From positions 1-64,000 of the forward strand of contig NZ_JBKHKJ010000022.1 of the NCBI RefSeq assembly GCF_046546515.1: a DNA stretch of 64,000 nucleotides, given 5' to 3'. Position numbers and translations under genes: made by a program. The notes under the pieces are model-generated. The model did not search any database and was not told the origin of the DNA. It saw only the letters and a program-made list of their open reading frames with translations. Positions 25,091 to 34,882 of this stretch are shown here, piece after piece (the first letter of the stretch is position 1; each line of letters opens with the position of its first letter). This stretch comes from Parasediminibacterium sp046546515 (GTDB taxonomy: Bacteria; Bacteroidota; Bacteroidia; Chitinophagales; Chitinophagaceae).

Positions 25091-26134
25091 TTACTTAAAG
25101 AAAAAAGCAACCACATAATAAAACCCAGCTGCCATTAAAGCTGACAATGGGATGGTTACTATCCATGCCCACATTAGGTTTACTGTTACGCCCCACCTTA
25201 CGGCACTTAAACGTTTTGTAGCACCTACGCCAATAATAGCACCTGTAATAGTGTGCGTGGTAGAAACGGGTATTTTAAAATGCTCGGTCAAAAAAAGCGT
25301 TATGGCACCTGCTGTTTCTGCGGCAACACCTTCCAGCGGTGTTACTTTAGTAATTTTTGTGCCCATTGTTTTTACAATTTTCCAACCCCCGCTTAGCGTG
25401 CCCAAAGCAATTGCCAGAAAGCTGCAAAAAGGTACCCATGGATAAGCATCCACAAATTGATTAAAGGACATGGTATGCCCCAATTTACTTTCGTAAAAAA
25501 TAACAGCAGCCCCAATAATGCCCATTACTTTTTGTGCATCATTGCCACCATGGCCTAGGCTAAAAGCTGCGCTAGACAATAGCTGTAGCCTTTTAAACCA
25601 GTTGTCTGCCTTATAAGGGTTGCTTTTCTTGCATATATGCACTATCAAGATGGTTATAAAAAAGGCTATCACAGTACCTATCAAAGGGGCAAGGAAAATG
25701 AACAGGAAGGTAGGCACTACTTTGGCATAGTTAATTACATCTACCACACCATTGCTAAAACCGCCAGCATGTGCTAGTGCAGCACCGATAAAGCCCCCCA
25801 TTAATGTATGCGAGGAACTGGAGGGTATGCCAAACCACCATGTAACCAAATTCCAGACAATTGCAGCCATGATACCTGCAAGGAGTACCTGCAAATTAAT
25901 AAACTCAGCGTTTACCCATTTCGCCACAGTATTACCAATTCCAAATTCGTGGAAAACATATTTTGAGATAAAGAAAGCCGCAAAATTGAAAAGGGCTGCC
26001 CACAATACCGCCTGAAATGGTGTAAGTACTTTAGTAGAAACAATGGTGGCTATTGAATTAGCAGAATCGTGGAAGCCATTGATAAAATCGAATATATAAG
26101 CAAGTACAATAATGATAACTAATAAAGTAAGCAT
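25091..26134 (-). CDS. pit: Low-affinity inorganic phosphate transporter (PiT family)
   Basis: 347 aa, about ten hydrophobic segments. The two PiT signature repeats are visible: DFINGFHDSANSIATIVSTK (residues about 17-36) and, in the C-terminal half, VSTTHTITGAIIGVGA. SLGHGGNDAQKVMGI in the centre is also typical. It carries metal-phosphate driven by protons or sodium across the inner membrane. The DUF47 gene lies 99 bp upstream on the same strand, the usual pairing. A GTCCCCTAAAGGGG palindrome sits in the gap. Confidence 0.93.
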   Translation of the reverse strand: MLTLLVIIIVLAYIFDFINGFHDSANSIATIVSTKVLTPFQAVLWAALFNFAAFFISKYVFHEFGIGNTVAKWVNAEFINLQVLLAGIMAAIVWNLVTWWFGIPSSSSHTLMGGFIGAALAHAGGFSNGVVDVINYAKVVPTFLFIFLAPLIGTVIAFFITILIVHICKKSNPYKADNWFKRLQLLSSAAFSLGHGGNDAQKVMGIIGAAVIFYESKLGHTMSFNQFVDAYPWVPFCSFLAIALGTLSGGWKIVKTMGTKITKVTPLEGVAAETAGAITLFLTEHFKIPVSTTHTITGAIIGVGATKRLSAVRWGVTVNLMWAWIVTIPLSALMAAGFYYVVAFFFK

Positions 26135-26233
26135 AAAGTCGGTTAATTTTTAAAGCCTCCGTTCCCTCCCCACTCCCGTCCCCTAAAGGGGTGTTATAGA
26201 CCCTAAGAAGGTTTAAACCACTAAAGGTTTTTG

Positions 26234-26881
26234 TTAAGCATATTTGATAATAATACTTTCAATCACATTAGCTGCATCCTCGCATTTGTCGGTAGCTATT
26301 TCCATTGCTTGGTAAATTTCCCTTTTTTTAATTACTTCTTTTGCGTCAACCTCGGTTTCAAAAAGGTATTCAATGCACATGTCAAACACATCGTCTGCCT
26401 GGTTTTCTATACTGTTTACTTTTACCAATGCCTCGGTCATTTTGCGGAGGCTGTTCATGTCCCTTAGGCCATAAACAGCTGTCCTTATTTCCCTGCATCC
26501 TTGTTCTATCAGGTCGGCCATTTTCTGGATACCTGTGTCGTTGGGGTTGATATTGTAAAAGTTTATTTTTTTGGCTGAACTGTATATAAAATCGCAAATA
26601 TCATCAAGTGCGGTGGCAAGGTAGTGAATGTCTTCCCTGTCAAAAGGGGTAATAAAGTTTCGGCCTAGTTCGGTAAATAGCTTGTGTGTATGGTCGTCGT
26701 TGCGGTGTTCCAAGTCCTCCACCTGTTTTATAAGCGGCATCCGCTTGTCCCTGTCAGGCTCTGCCACTACTTTTTTCAGCTGCGTACCCATTTCCATCAC
26801 GGTATCTGCAACCTGCTCAAATAGCTCGTAAAAAATTTTATTCTTTGGCATGAATATTTTGCCAATACTATTAAATCCCAT
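26234..26881 (-). CDS. DUF47/PhoU-like partner of the phosphate transporter
   Basis: 215 aa, all helical, with the family opening MGFNSIGKIFMPKNKIFYEL and two PhoU-like EHRNDDHTHKLF and NQADDVFDMCIEYLF metal-coordinating patterns. DUF47 proteins are thought to modulate the adjacent PiT transporter. It lies directly upstream of pit on the same strand and downstream of the kinase gene, from which it is separated by a perfect palindrome. Confidence 0.88.
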   Translation of the reverse strand: MGFNSIGKIFMPKNKIFYELFEQVADTVMEMGTQLKKVVAEPDRDKRMPLIKQVEDLEHRNDDHTHKLFTELGRNFITPFDREDIHYLATALDDICDFIYSSAKKINFYNINPNDTGIQKMADLIEQGCREIRTAVYGLRDMNSLRKMTEALVKVNSIENQADDVFDMCIEYLFETEVDAKEVIKKREIYQAMEIATDKCEDAANVIESIIIKYA

Positions 26882-27063
26882 TTTCAGTAATATTTAATCG
26901 GACAAAAATAGAGGTATCATGTTGTACTGCCACTAAATTAGTTTTCGTTAACAATAAGATAATATAGGATTGTGGAAAAAAATTGCGATAATTAGCAGTG
27001 TATGTTGTTGTTTATATTTATAAATGGACATTTTAAATTTTGGTATGGGTGTGAATGTAAAGT

Positions 27064-27111
27064 GAAACATTTTTTTTGAAACATTTTAAAATGTTTCAAA
27101 AAAAATGTTTC
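27064..27111. terminator. 48 bp perfect palindrome, probable terminator of the sensor kinase gene
   Basis: GAAACAT, T-run, GAAACATTTT and its exact complement, centred between 27087 and 27088. On the minus strand it lies 58 bp after the kinase stop. T-rich arms allow a rho-independent terminator in both directions. The internal repeat of GAAACAT makes two nested hairpins possible. Confidence 0.6.
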
Positions 27112-27168
27112 AAAAAAATATGCGATTAGTAATGTCTGTATCAAAAATAAACATGCTGAAATGGAAAT

Positions 27169-28218
27169 TTACCCCTCCCTTTTCCCTTGCAGCGTAAAAC
27201 CAATAGTAGTACCTATATCTGGCTTGCTGCGTACGTGCATTATTTGCTTGTGCGCTTCTATGATGTGCTTGCAGATGGCCAGCCCTAGGCCAGTGCCGCC
27301 CACGTCCCGGCTGCGGCCACGGTCGGTGCGGTAAAAGCGCTCGAAAATCCTATCTAGGTGTTCCTCGGCTATGCCAATGCCATCATCGCTAAATTCTATC
27401 AATACATACTCTTCGTCTGTCTTATATATGCTAGCCACTATCGTGCCGCCTGACTTGCCATATTTAGTGGCATTGGCTACTAGGTTATTAATTACTTGCT
27501 GTATTTTTTCCCTGTCTGCAAAAACGGTTATAGGCTGCTCGCACCCTTTTTTTATGGAGCAGGTTATTTGTTTCTCTGTAGTAAGTATAGAAAGGCTTTC
27601 AAAAACATCTTTTATCAAGTCCTGTATTACAAAGTTTTGCTTGTACAGCGGCTGCTCGCCACTTTCCAGACGGGCTATCTCGTCTAGGTCTTCTATCAAG
27701 TGCACCATCCTGTTCACGTTCCGTGCAGCATTTTCCAGGAACCGCTTGTTTACGGCTGGGTCGTCCAATGCACCGCCAAGCAGGGTATCTACATAGCTCT
27801 GTATGGTAAAAATGGGTGTTTTAAACTCATGCGACAGGTTCTGCAAAAATTCTTTTCTGTATTCGGCATTCCGTTTCAGCAGGTCTATCTCGGCACTGCG
27901 CTGCACAGCCCAGCGTTCCACGTCCTGGCTTACCTCGTCTATGCTTTTTTTAGGAAGAATGTAATTGTAATATACTTCTTCCCTTTTACTGGCTTTTGTT
28001 TGGTAAATGAATTTGTAAATCAATTTTATTTTGCGGTAGATAAACCATTCCAACACAAAAGCAATCAGGAAAAAACTAACGGAGAAAAAAAGTACTGCCG
28101 ACACAAGCCCCATCCACATATTTTCTATCAATGCTATGCAGCAACCAACAGGCACTGCCAGCATTAGTGCCGTGAGTGCCGATAATTGGCGGGGAGATAG
28201 GTTTTTTGTGGTAAACAT
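27169..28218 (-). CDS. Sensor histidine kinase, PhoR-like
   Basis: 349 aa. Two N-terminal transmembrane helices (about 15-34 and 38-58) are followed by a short linker, then the dimerisation/phospho-acceptor helix LSHEFKTPIFTIQSY with H130. HATPase motifs are NNLVANATKYG (N box), FSDDGIGIAEE (G1) and GGTGLGLAICKHIIEA (G2). The short periplasmic loop suggests intramembrane or partner-mediated sensing, as in PhoR. It is followed by the regulator gene (14 bp gap) in order regulator, kinase, and by the DUF47/pit genes. Phosphate starvation is the likely signal, by context. Confidence 0.88.
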   Translation of the reverse strand: MFTTKNLSPRQLSALTALMLAVPVGCCIALIENMWMGLVSAVLFFSVSFFLIAFVLEWFIYRKIKLIYKFIYQTKASKREEVYYNYILPKKSIDEVSQDVERWAVQRSAEIDLLKRNAEYRKEFLQNLSHEFKTPIFTIQSYVDTLLGGALDDPAVNKRFLENAARNVNRMVHLIEDLDEIARLESGEQPLYKQNFVIQDLIKDVFESLSILTTEKQITCSIKKGCEQPITVFADREKIQQVINNLVANATKYGKSGGTIVASIYKTDEEYVLIEFSDDGIGIAEEHLDRIFERFYRTDRGRSRDVGGTGLGLAICKHIIEAHKQIMHVRSKPDIGTTIGFTLQGKREG

Positions 28219-28232
28219 AAATGCTTGGTTTA

Positions 28233-28913
28233 TTACAATTCAAACTTATACCCCACGCCCTTCACGGTGGTAATGCAATCAATACCCAGCTTCTGGCGTA
28301 TTTTCCTTATATGCACATCTATTGTCCTATCGCCCACTATTACCTCGCTGCCCCATATCTGCGAAAGTATCTCATTCCTCAAAAAAACCCTTCCCGGTTT
28401 TGTGCACAGCAAGTGCAGCAGCTCAAATTCTTTTTTCGCAAGGCTCAGTTCCTTGTCGTCTATAGTTACCATAAACCTTGCTGGGTCTATGGTGATGTTG
28501 TCAATGATAATCGTTTTGTCGTCCGCTTCTTTGTTTACCCTCCTAAACAAGGCATTTACCCTGCTTACCAGCACTTTGGTACTGATGGGCTTGCTTACAT
28601 AATCGTCTGCCCCTATTTCCAACCCCCGTATTTGCGATGTCTCGTCGCTAAGGGCAGTAAGGAAAATAATCAGTGTTTTTTGAAATTGTGGCAACGCCCT
28701 TAATATCTGGCAGGCTTCTATGCCCGTTCTTTTGGGCATCATCACGTCCAGTATAATAAGGTCTGGCTGAATCACTTTGGCTTTGTCAACGGCTTCTACG
28801 CCATTCTTAGCAGTATAAATATCATACCCCTCCCTCGATAAGTTGTAACTAATAATTTCTAATATATCCGGTTCATCGTCTGCAATCAAAATGCGCTTCG
28901 CCTTTAAATCCAT
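28233..28913 (-). CDS. OmpR/PhoB-family response regulator
   Basis: 226 aa from the ATG at 28913 (an upstream ATG adds seven residues). Receiver domain: ADDEPDILE acidic pair, phospho-acceptor D56 in LIILDVMMPKRTG, T/S in FLTALSDE and K in DDYVSKP. The C-terminal winged helix includes LLCTKPGRVFLRNEILSQIWG and RTIDVHIRKIRQKLG. It is the first gene of the two-component operon. Linkage with pit and DUF47 suggests control of phosphate genes. Confidence 0.9.
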   Translation of the reverse strand: MDLKAKRILIADDEPDILEIISYNLSREGYDIYTAKNGVEAVDKAKVIQPDLIILDVMMPKRTGIEACQILRALPQFQKTLIIFLTALSDETSQIRGLEIGADDYVSKPISTKVLVSRVNALFRRVNKEADDKTIIIDNITIDPARFMVTIDDKELSLAKKEFELLHLLCTKPGRVFLRNEILSQIWGSEVIVGDRTIDVHIRKIRQKLGIDCITTVKGVGYKFEL

Positions 28914-29197
28914 GTTAACAATTAATTTACACAAAAATAACTTTCTAAAACGGCAACTTTGCCAAAACCCTATATTATTAAATTGTTAACACGCCGTATA
29001 ATGTTTTACCACAAAGGTTTGAAGGAAATAAAAAGATAATCAACATATTGCAGAAGTAAGTTTCTCCATTTTGGAAGCTGTTGCTTGCAAGGCATATGCA
29101 ATCCTTCCTTGTTTTTCTTAGAGCTGCTTCGAGCCTTTATGCCTTTGTGGCAATCCATGACATTAATTGTAGTATTTTCGTTTTTTCCAATCACAAC

Positions 29198-31387
29198 ATG
29201 AAACAATACTTTGCCCTTTTTATAGTAACATTTTTATTTTCAGTCAAGTTGTTTGCCCAGACTGAAATTAAAATGCCCAAAGTGCCGCTGATGCGCCAGT
29301 TGTTCCATACAAACATAGACCAAGCCCAGCAAAAAATTATTTTACTAAACCCTTTGAACGATAGCACGTTTATTGCCAGCGGTGACGAGAAAAAGAATAT
29401 CCAGATAAATCGTATATTAAAAGTACATATCAATAACCTGCAAGCAAAAATAGAGCTAGACACTGCGCTTTCTGAAAACGACAAATTTATATGGCTGCGT
29501 GCCGTGGAAACATTGTTGCGCGATTTTGTTTATGATTACCAAAGCAGGTTGATAAAAGGCGATAAGCTGGGCGATCTAATCATAAATTTCGAGGCAGCCA
29601 TGAAGCTGGAACGCAAGCAGGCATCCATTGAGCCTATTATTATTGCTACACCTTATGAAATAGGGTCTATAATCCTCCAAAACCCTGTGTTTGCTACCAA
29701 TACAGGCTACAAAATGAGCAGGGACAACCTAGTGCTGAAAATGTGCAAGCGGCAGCCTGCCAACAGCATGAAAATATTGAATGCTTACCCCGATGTGTAT
29801 TTTGCCGACAGCATTATTAAAGTAGTTGCCTACAAAAACCAAGAAGAATTGTACAACTATGCTGCTAGCCCAAATGAACTAGGCGATGCCATAAGGAAAT
29901 CAGACGACCCATTGGTTAAAATAATAAGCCAATTGGCACAAAAAAATACGGGCAGGATGTACTTTCCTTTCCTGGACTTGCTGTATAAAAATGAAATTTC
30001 TATTGATAGCGTTGGTAAGTTAATTGACAGCGAACAAGCCTATTATAAGTTCTTAGTGCAAACAGAAATACGGTATGCCGAACAAATGCAACATGCCGAT
30101 ACGCCATTGGTATATAAGACCCTTACTGAAAAGCTAAGGGCAAAAGCAATAGAAATATATATTGACGATATCAATGCCTTGCACGATGAAAAGTCGGATG
30201 CAGTACGGTTTAAAAAAATTGACAGCCTACAGCCAACAGAACTTTATTATTTGTGCGTATTGGGCGAGGAAGAAATATACACAAGCAGTTATTTGGGTGT
30301 GTATAAAAGAATTTTCCAACGAATGAAAGTGCCAAAGGCAGACACGCTTTTAAAATTAGTTAGCTACGATTATTACAAGAAGTTTATCAAGATGGCTGCG
30401 GCATATAACCAGCTAGACGATTTCCTAAAGCGGATGGACACGCTTTCTGCCGACAAGATGATGAGGAGCTTTGTTACAGACTTAGCAGCCAAAAACACCC
30501 TTGAAGATGCCGTGGACGTGGCAGACTCGTATGCCAGCATCACGAACAAAAAGCTACGCAAGCTAATTTTAGAACAGGTACAAGCAAATATGCTGGAAGA
30601 TACCGTTAGCCATACTAGGGCAGCTACTATTTATCGGTTGCTTTATACCATTTTCCAATCAATGGATACGGCTAACCATATTGATTTAACGGCACAACTA
30701 GGCATTAACCCCATATTTATAATGCCTAATAAGTTGCTGAAAGACACAAGCGGGCGCATTATTATCCAGCAGTTCTTTTATGGCGACAAAGATGGCAAAA
30801 CAGTGTTTGAGGCTTTCCTTGGCAATTTCAAAAATCCTAACTGGAAAATTACCCAAAAGAAGGAATGGGTAGAAGTGAAATCGGTAAAGGGAGTAAAGGG
30901 TACACATGTTTGTATCTATGCAAACAAGCCGCTTGACACGGAAAAAGACCTAGATGCACAGGCACAGGAGCATTTGATTAATTACCTCGATTCTTTAGGG
31001 CTAAAGCCAACAGTGGTCATACACCGTGGGCATAGTTACTATGTAAAATACACCATTGAGCAATTGGCTTCCTCAGCAAAAATAGTGTTGCTAGGCAGTT
31101 GCGGTGGCTACCAAAGCCTAAACAAAGTATTGGAAATATGCCCACAGGCCCATATCATTTCTTCAAAGCAAGTAGGCACCGGTGTTATTAATCAAGGGAT
31201 GATCAATGCTATAACAGAGCAGCTACGGCTGGGCAAAGACCTAAACTGGCCTGTTTTGTGGAAAGGCTTGTCCAATCAGTTTAAAGACCCTAAAAGCAAG
31301 GAAAAATTCAACGACTACATACCTCCCTACAAAAACCTTGGGGCTATTTTTATCATGGCTTATAATATTGCAATTGGCAACGAGTAA
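29198..31387 (+). CDS. Secreted protein with clan CD peptidase-like C-terminal motifs
   Basis: 729 aa from the ATG at 29198, chosen because a signal peptide (MKQYFALFIVTFLFSVKLFAQ) begins there. Residues 30-550 are helical, with many acidic and Lys residues and no recognised domain. In the C-terminal region a hydrophobic strand leads to VVIHRGHSYY and a second to KIVLLGSCGGYQSL. This is the order and local form (hydrophobic-His, hydrophobic-Cys-Gly) of caspase/gingipain-type clan CD enzymes. It is only a motif-level match. The protein should be periplasmic or surface-exposed. No neighbour gives further help. Confidence 0.7.
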   Translation: MKQYFALFIVTFLFSVKLFAQTEIKMPKVPLMRQLFHTNIDQAQQKIILLNPLNDSTFIASGDEKKNIQINRILKVHINNLQAKIELDTALSENDKFIWLRAVETLLRDFVYDYQSRLIKGDKLGDLIINFEAAMKLERKQASIEPIIIATPYEIGSIILQNPVFATNTGYKMSRDNLVLKMCKRQPANSMKILNAYPDVYFADSIIKVVAYKNQEELYNYAASPNELGDAIRKSDDPLVKIISQLAQKNTGRMYFPFLDLLYKNEISIDSVGKLIDSEQAYYKFLVQTEIRYAEQMQHADTPLVYKTLTEKLRAKAIEIYIDDINALHDEKSDAVRFKKIDSLQPTELYYLCVLGEEEIYTSSYLGVYKRIFQRMKVPKADTLLKLVSYDYYKKFIKMAAAYNQLDDFLKRMDTLSADKMMRSFVTDLAAKNTLEDAVDVADSYASITNKKLRKLILEQVQANMLEDTVSHTRAATIYRLLYTIFQSMDTANHIDLTAQLGINPIFIMPNKLLKDTSGRIIIQQFFYGDKDGKTVFEAFLGNFKNPNWKITQKKEWVEVKSVKGVKGTHVCIYANKPLDTEKDLDAQAQEHLINYLDSLGLKPTVVIHRGHSYYVKYTIEQLASSAKIVLLGSCGGYQSLNKVLEICPQAHIISSKQVGTGVINQGMINAITEQLRLGKDLNWPVLWKGLSNQFKDPKSKEKFNDYIPPYKNLGAIFIMAYNIAIGNE

Positions 31388-31538
31388 GAATTATTTTGAA
31401 TTTTAAGTTTTAAATTTTGAATTAGGGGCAATACCCTACTAATGTTTTTTGATATAAAACACAAAATTCAAAATTTATAATAACAAGAAAGTGTCATTGC
31501 TATTACAAATAGCCTGCAAAAGCCACTCATGCTTTTAT

Positions 31539-33944
31539 ATGAAAAGAATTGTCTCCTTGTTTTTGATTATTGTGTTTGCATTTTTAACTGTTGTTGCCTC
31601 TGCTCAGGAAACTGGTTACCGAGTGCCTGCTAAAGAAATCTCCGATTTATTGCTTGCTACCCCTACGCCTTTGGTGAGCATTAGTGGCAAAGCCAATTGG
31701 TTGTTGATATGCGGCCGCACCAACTTTACCACTGTGGAGGAACTTGGGCAGCCCGAAGTGCGGGTGGCTGGCCTGCGTATCAATCCCAACAACTTTTCCC
31801 TTAGCAGGCAAAACTTCTACAATAGTTTCATCCTCAAAAATACAAAGACTGGCAAAGAATACCCCATAGCAGGCTTGCCAGCCAAACTTGCTGCCAGCCA
31901 AATTAGTTGGAATAGTGACGAAAACAAAATTGCTTTTGTAAATACCATTGCTGCTGGTGTTTTTTTGTATGTGATTGATGTGGCTGCCCAAAAAGCGTCA
32001 ATAGTAAGCCAACACCCATTGAATACGGTATTGGGCAATGCTTTTGCCTGGGTAGATGGAAGCACTTTGTTATATAAAACAATCAACCAGCCTGCTAGTG
32101 CTGCCCCTATTAGGCCAATTAAGCCATCAGGGCCAGCCACTCAGCAGAGTTCGGGAAAAGCTGCCCCAAGCGCCACTTATGAAGATTTGATAAAAACTCA
32201 TTTTGATGAGCAACTGTTTGCGTTTTACACTACAAGCAACCTCGCCATCAATAAGGGTGGGGTAGAGACCGTTATTGGCAAGGCGGGCATCTATTCCTCC
32301 TTTACCTTATCGCCCAATAAAAAATATTTTCTTGCTCGCTCCATCCACAAGCCATTCTCCTATTTGGTTACGGCAAGTGGTTTCCCGTCAAACATCAGCA
32401 TCTACGATTTAAAAGGCCAGCAGGTAAAAGTATTGAATGATTTGCCATCGGAGGAAGGCACGCCTTCTGGCTACGACAACGTGCAGGATGTGCCGAGGGC
32501 TTATGATTGGCGCAATGATGAACCTGCCACTATCACTTGGGCAAGGCCTGTTGATAGCGGTCTTATAAAAAAGAAAAGTATTTACAGGGATGCGGTTTAC
32601 AGTTTGGAAGCACCGTTTACGGGTGAGCCTAAATTGTTATTCAAAACCAAATCACGGTACCAAGGCACTACCTGGTGCGATTCTACTTTGGCATTGGTGC
32701 GGGAGAGTTCAAGGGCAAAACAGACAACTACACTTAGCCGATACAACACGGTAACTGGCAAATTGGAAGAAGTGTACACCCGTAATACAACAGATGCCTA
32801 CAACAATATTGGCACGCCCGTGCTGGCAAAAAATAAACTTGGGCAACCAGTGATACAAACAACAGACAATGGTACTAAAATACTCATGAACAATGATGTG
32901 GGTTCTTCGCCCAAAGGCGACCTGCCTTTCTTGTCTAAGTTCGATTTAAGCACCAAGCAAAATGAAATTATTTGGCGTAGCCCCGATACCTTGTTTGAAT
33001 ATGTGGTGAAAGTGGTCGATGCAGCCAAGATGGAGTTTATTACCCGAAGGGAATCACAACAAACGCCCCCTGCATTTTACCTAAAAAGCCTATTAACAAA
33101 TCAGCCCGATAAACTATTGGTTGGTTTCCCTAATCCTTATCCAGGATTGGAAGGGGTAACAAAACAAAAGATACAGTATATGAGGGCAGACAGCATTGCC
33201 CTCACTGGCGATTTATACTTACCCAAGGGCTTTACCCCGCAAAAAGACAGTGCATTGCCTGTATTCATTTGGGCTTACCCAAGGGAGTTTAATGTAGCAG
33301 CCGACGCCGGGCAAGTGAGGGGGTCGCAATATAGGTTTACCACGCTTAGTTGGGCTTCGCCTGTGTATTTGGTAACACAGGGTTATGCCGTTTTAGATAA
33401 TGCCGAGATGCCCATTGTTGCCAAGGCAGGGCAGAAGCCCAATGATAATTTTGTGGAGCAACTGCGCCTGAATGCAGAGGCGGCTATCAATAAATTGGTG
33501 GAACTGGGCGTGGGCGATAGGAATAGGATGGCAGTTGGCGGGCATAGTTATGGTGCTTTTATGACTGCCAACCTGTTGGCGCATACCAATTTGTTCAAGG
33601 CAGGCATTGCCAGAAGCGGGGCATACAACAGGACGCTTACCCCATTTGGTTTCCAGAACGAAGACCGTACTTATTGGAAAGCGCCCCAGCTATATTATGA
33701 AATGAGTCCATTTAGTTATGCCGACAAAATAAAGACACCTCTACTGCTCATCCACGGGGATGCAGACGACAATCCTGGTACATTCCCCATCAACAGCGAG
33801 CGATTGTACAACGCCATCAAGGGCAATGGGGGTACGGCAAGACTGGTAATGCTGCCTTACGAAGCCCACCATTACGATGCCAAGGAAAATGTGCTCCACA
33901 TGCTTTGGGAGATGACTAATTGGTTGGATAAATATGTGAAATGA
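31539..33944 (+). CDS. S9-family prolyl oligopeptidase-like peptidase, secreted
   Basis: 801 aa from the ATG at 31539, where a signal peptide begins (MKRIVSLFLIIVFAFLTVVA). The N-terminal two-thirds is a beta-propeller-like region. The C-terminal alpha/beta hydrolase domain has Ser670 in VGGHSYGAFM, Asp743 in HGDADDNPG and His777 in YEAHHYDA, the order of S9 enzymes. Such enzymes cut peptides after proline or small residues in the periplasm. It is near but not overlapping the preceding gene (gap 151 bp), so a separate transcript is likely. Confidence 0.92.
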   Translation: MKRIVSLFLIIVFAFLTVVASAQETGYRVPAKEISDLLLATPTPLVSISGKANWLLICGRTNFTTVEELGQPEVRVAGLRINPNNFSLSRQNFYNSFILKNTKTGKEYPIAGLPAKLAASQISWNSDENKIAFVNTIAAGVFLYVIDVAAQKASIVSQHPLNTVLGNAFAWVDGSTLLYKTINQPASAAPIRPIKPSGPATQQSSGKAAPSATYEDLIKTHFDEQLFAFYTTSNLAINKGGVETVIGKAGIYSSFTLSPNKKYFLARSIHKPFSYLVTASGFPSNISIYDLKGQQVKVLNDLPSEEGTPSGYDNVQDVPRAYDWRNDEPATITWARPVDSGLIKKKSIYRDAVYSLEAPFTGEPKLLFKTKSRYQGTTWCDSTLALVRESSRAKQTTTLSRYNTVTGKLEEVYTRNTTDAYNNIGTPVLAKNKLGQPVIQTTDNGTKILMNNDVGSSPKGDLPFLSKFDLSTKQNEIIWRSPDTLFEYVVKVVDAAKMEFITRRESQQTPPAFYLKSLLTNQPDKLLVGFPNPYPGLEGVTKQKIQYMRADSIALTGDLYLPKGFTPQKDSALPVFIWAYPREFNVAADAGQVRGSQYRFTTLSWASPVYLVTQGYAVLDNAEMPIVAKAGQKPNDNFVEQLRLNAEAAINKLVELGVGDRNRMAVGGHSYGAFMTANLLAHTNLFKAGIARSGAYNRTLTPFGFQNEDRTYWKAPQLYYEMSPFSYADKIKTPLLLIHGDADDNPGTFPINSERLYNAIKGNGGTARLVMLPYEAHHYDAKENVLHMLWEMTNWLDKYVK

Positions 33945-34023
33945 GTTATGAATTATAAATTATGAGTGAGTATTGAGTAATAATTCATAACTCATTATTC
34001 CTAGCTCCTAATTCCTAACTATT

Positions 34024-34362
34024 ATGGATATTGAACAAATCAGGAATTATTGCCTAAGCAAGCCCCTTGTGGAAGAAGGGCTGCCTTTTGGACCGGAAAC
34101 ATTGGTATTTAAGGTAGGTGGTAAAATATTTTTACTGGCTAGTTTAGAAAGCACTCCATTGAGGTTCAATGTAAAATGCAACCCCGCCTTGGCAGAAGAG
34201 CTGCGGGAGCAATACCCATGCGTACTTCCCGGCTACCACATGAATAAAAAGCATTGGAACACCATCATCCCCGATGGCAGCGTATCTACAACACAGCTAA
34301 AAGAATGGATAGACCATTCATATATGCTAGTAGCCCCTAAAACAAAAAAGGCAAAAGAATAA
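34024..34362 (+). CDS. MmcQ/YjbR-family protein
   Basis: 112 aa, the normal family length. Typical elements are an N-terminal helix (IEQIRNYCLSKPLVEEGLPF), LVFKVGGKIFLLASL, FNVKCNPALAEELREQYP, PGYHMNKKHWNTII and the C-terminal LKEWIDHSYMLV. The fold is CyaY-like with a double-wing surface. The family is annotated as DNA-binding, but no precise cellular role is established. It follows the S9 gene by 79 bp. Confidence 0.88.
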   Translation: MDIEQIRNYCLSKPLVEEGLPFGPETLVFKVGGKIFLLASLESTPLRFNVKCNPALAEELREQYPCVLPGYHMNKKHWNTIIPDGSVSTTQLKEWIDHSYMLVAPKTKKAKE

Positions 34363-34882
34363 CCATTTTTGTCTCGCTTTAGGAATTTTTTACAAGCAAA
34401 AAAAAGTTCTTATTCCACACATAAATATTGCTACAAAGGCTTGAAGTGTCAGTACAAAAGAGGATTAGATGCTACGTATTTGCGCTTTTTCTTAATCCTT
34501 TGTGCTTTAGTGACTTTGTAGCCTAATGCCCAGAAATTGTAACTCTCTAGCAACAAAAAATACTGTTTCAATATTTGTAAAATAACAGGAAAAAGCAAAC
34601 TTTCTTTTAAAAATACCGTCTTTTTTTTTGCACACCCATTTTGTGCATTCCCCTGTGTAAAAAGCGTAAAACTTTACTTTTCTGTTAATAACTGGTGTGT
34701 TTTTTGTTGGTAACCCAATTGCATATGTTATTGAACGGTGGAGGGCATGTGCATTAAAATTAAAAAAATAAAACGCTTTTATACCAAAAACTTGCCTCAT
34801 ATTCGCTGCTCCGAAATAGTTTTTCAGTTGAATAGGGAAGCTGGATTATAGGACAGAGTAACTTAAAAAACAAATAGTATAA
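34363..34882. other. Intergenic region upstream of dnaB
   Basis: 520 bp. A weak CTTTGTG-type repeat fragment lies at about 34495-34520. I see no supported gene, RNA or strong hairpin; an open frame at 34507-34800 on the minus strand has low-complexity aromatic composition and no start context. Confidence 0.45.

Noticed and set aside
34507..34800. Minus-strand frame of 97 codons upstream of dnaB
   Set aside because: Low-complexity aromatic composition, no start context, antisense to the dnaB leader.
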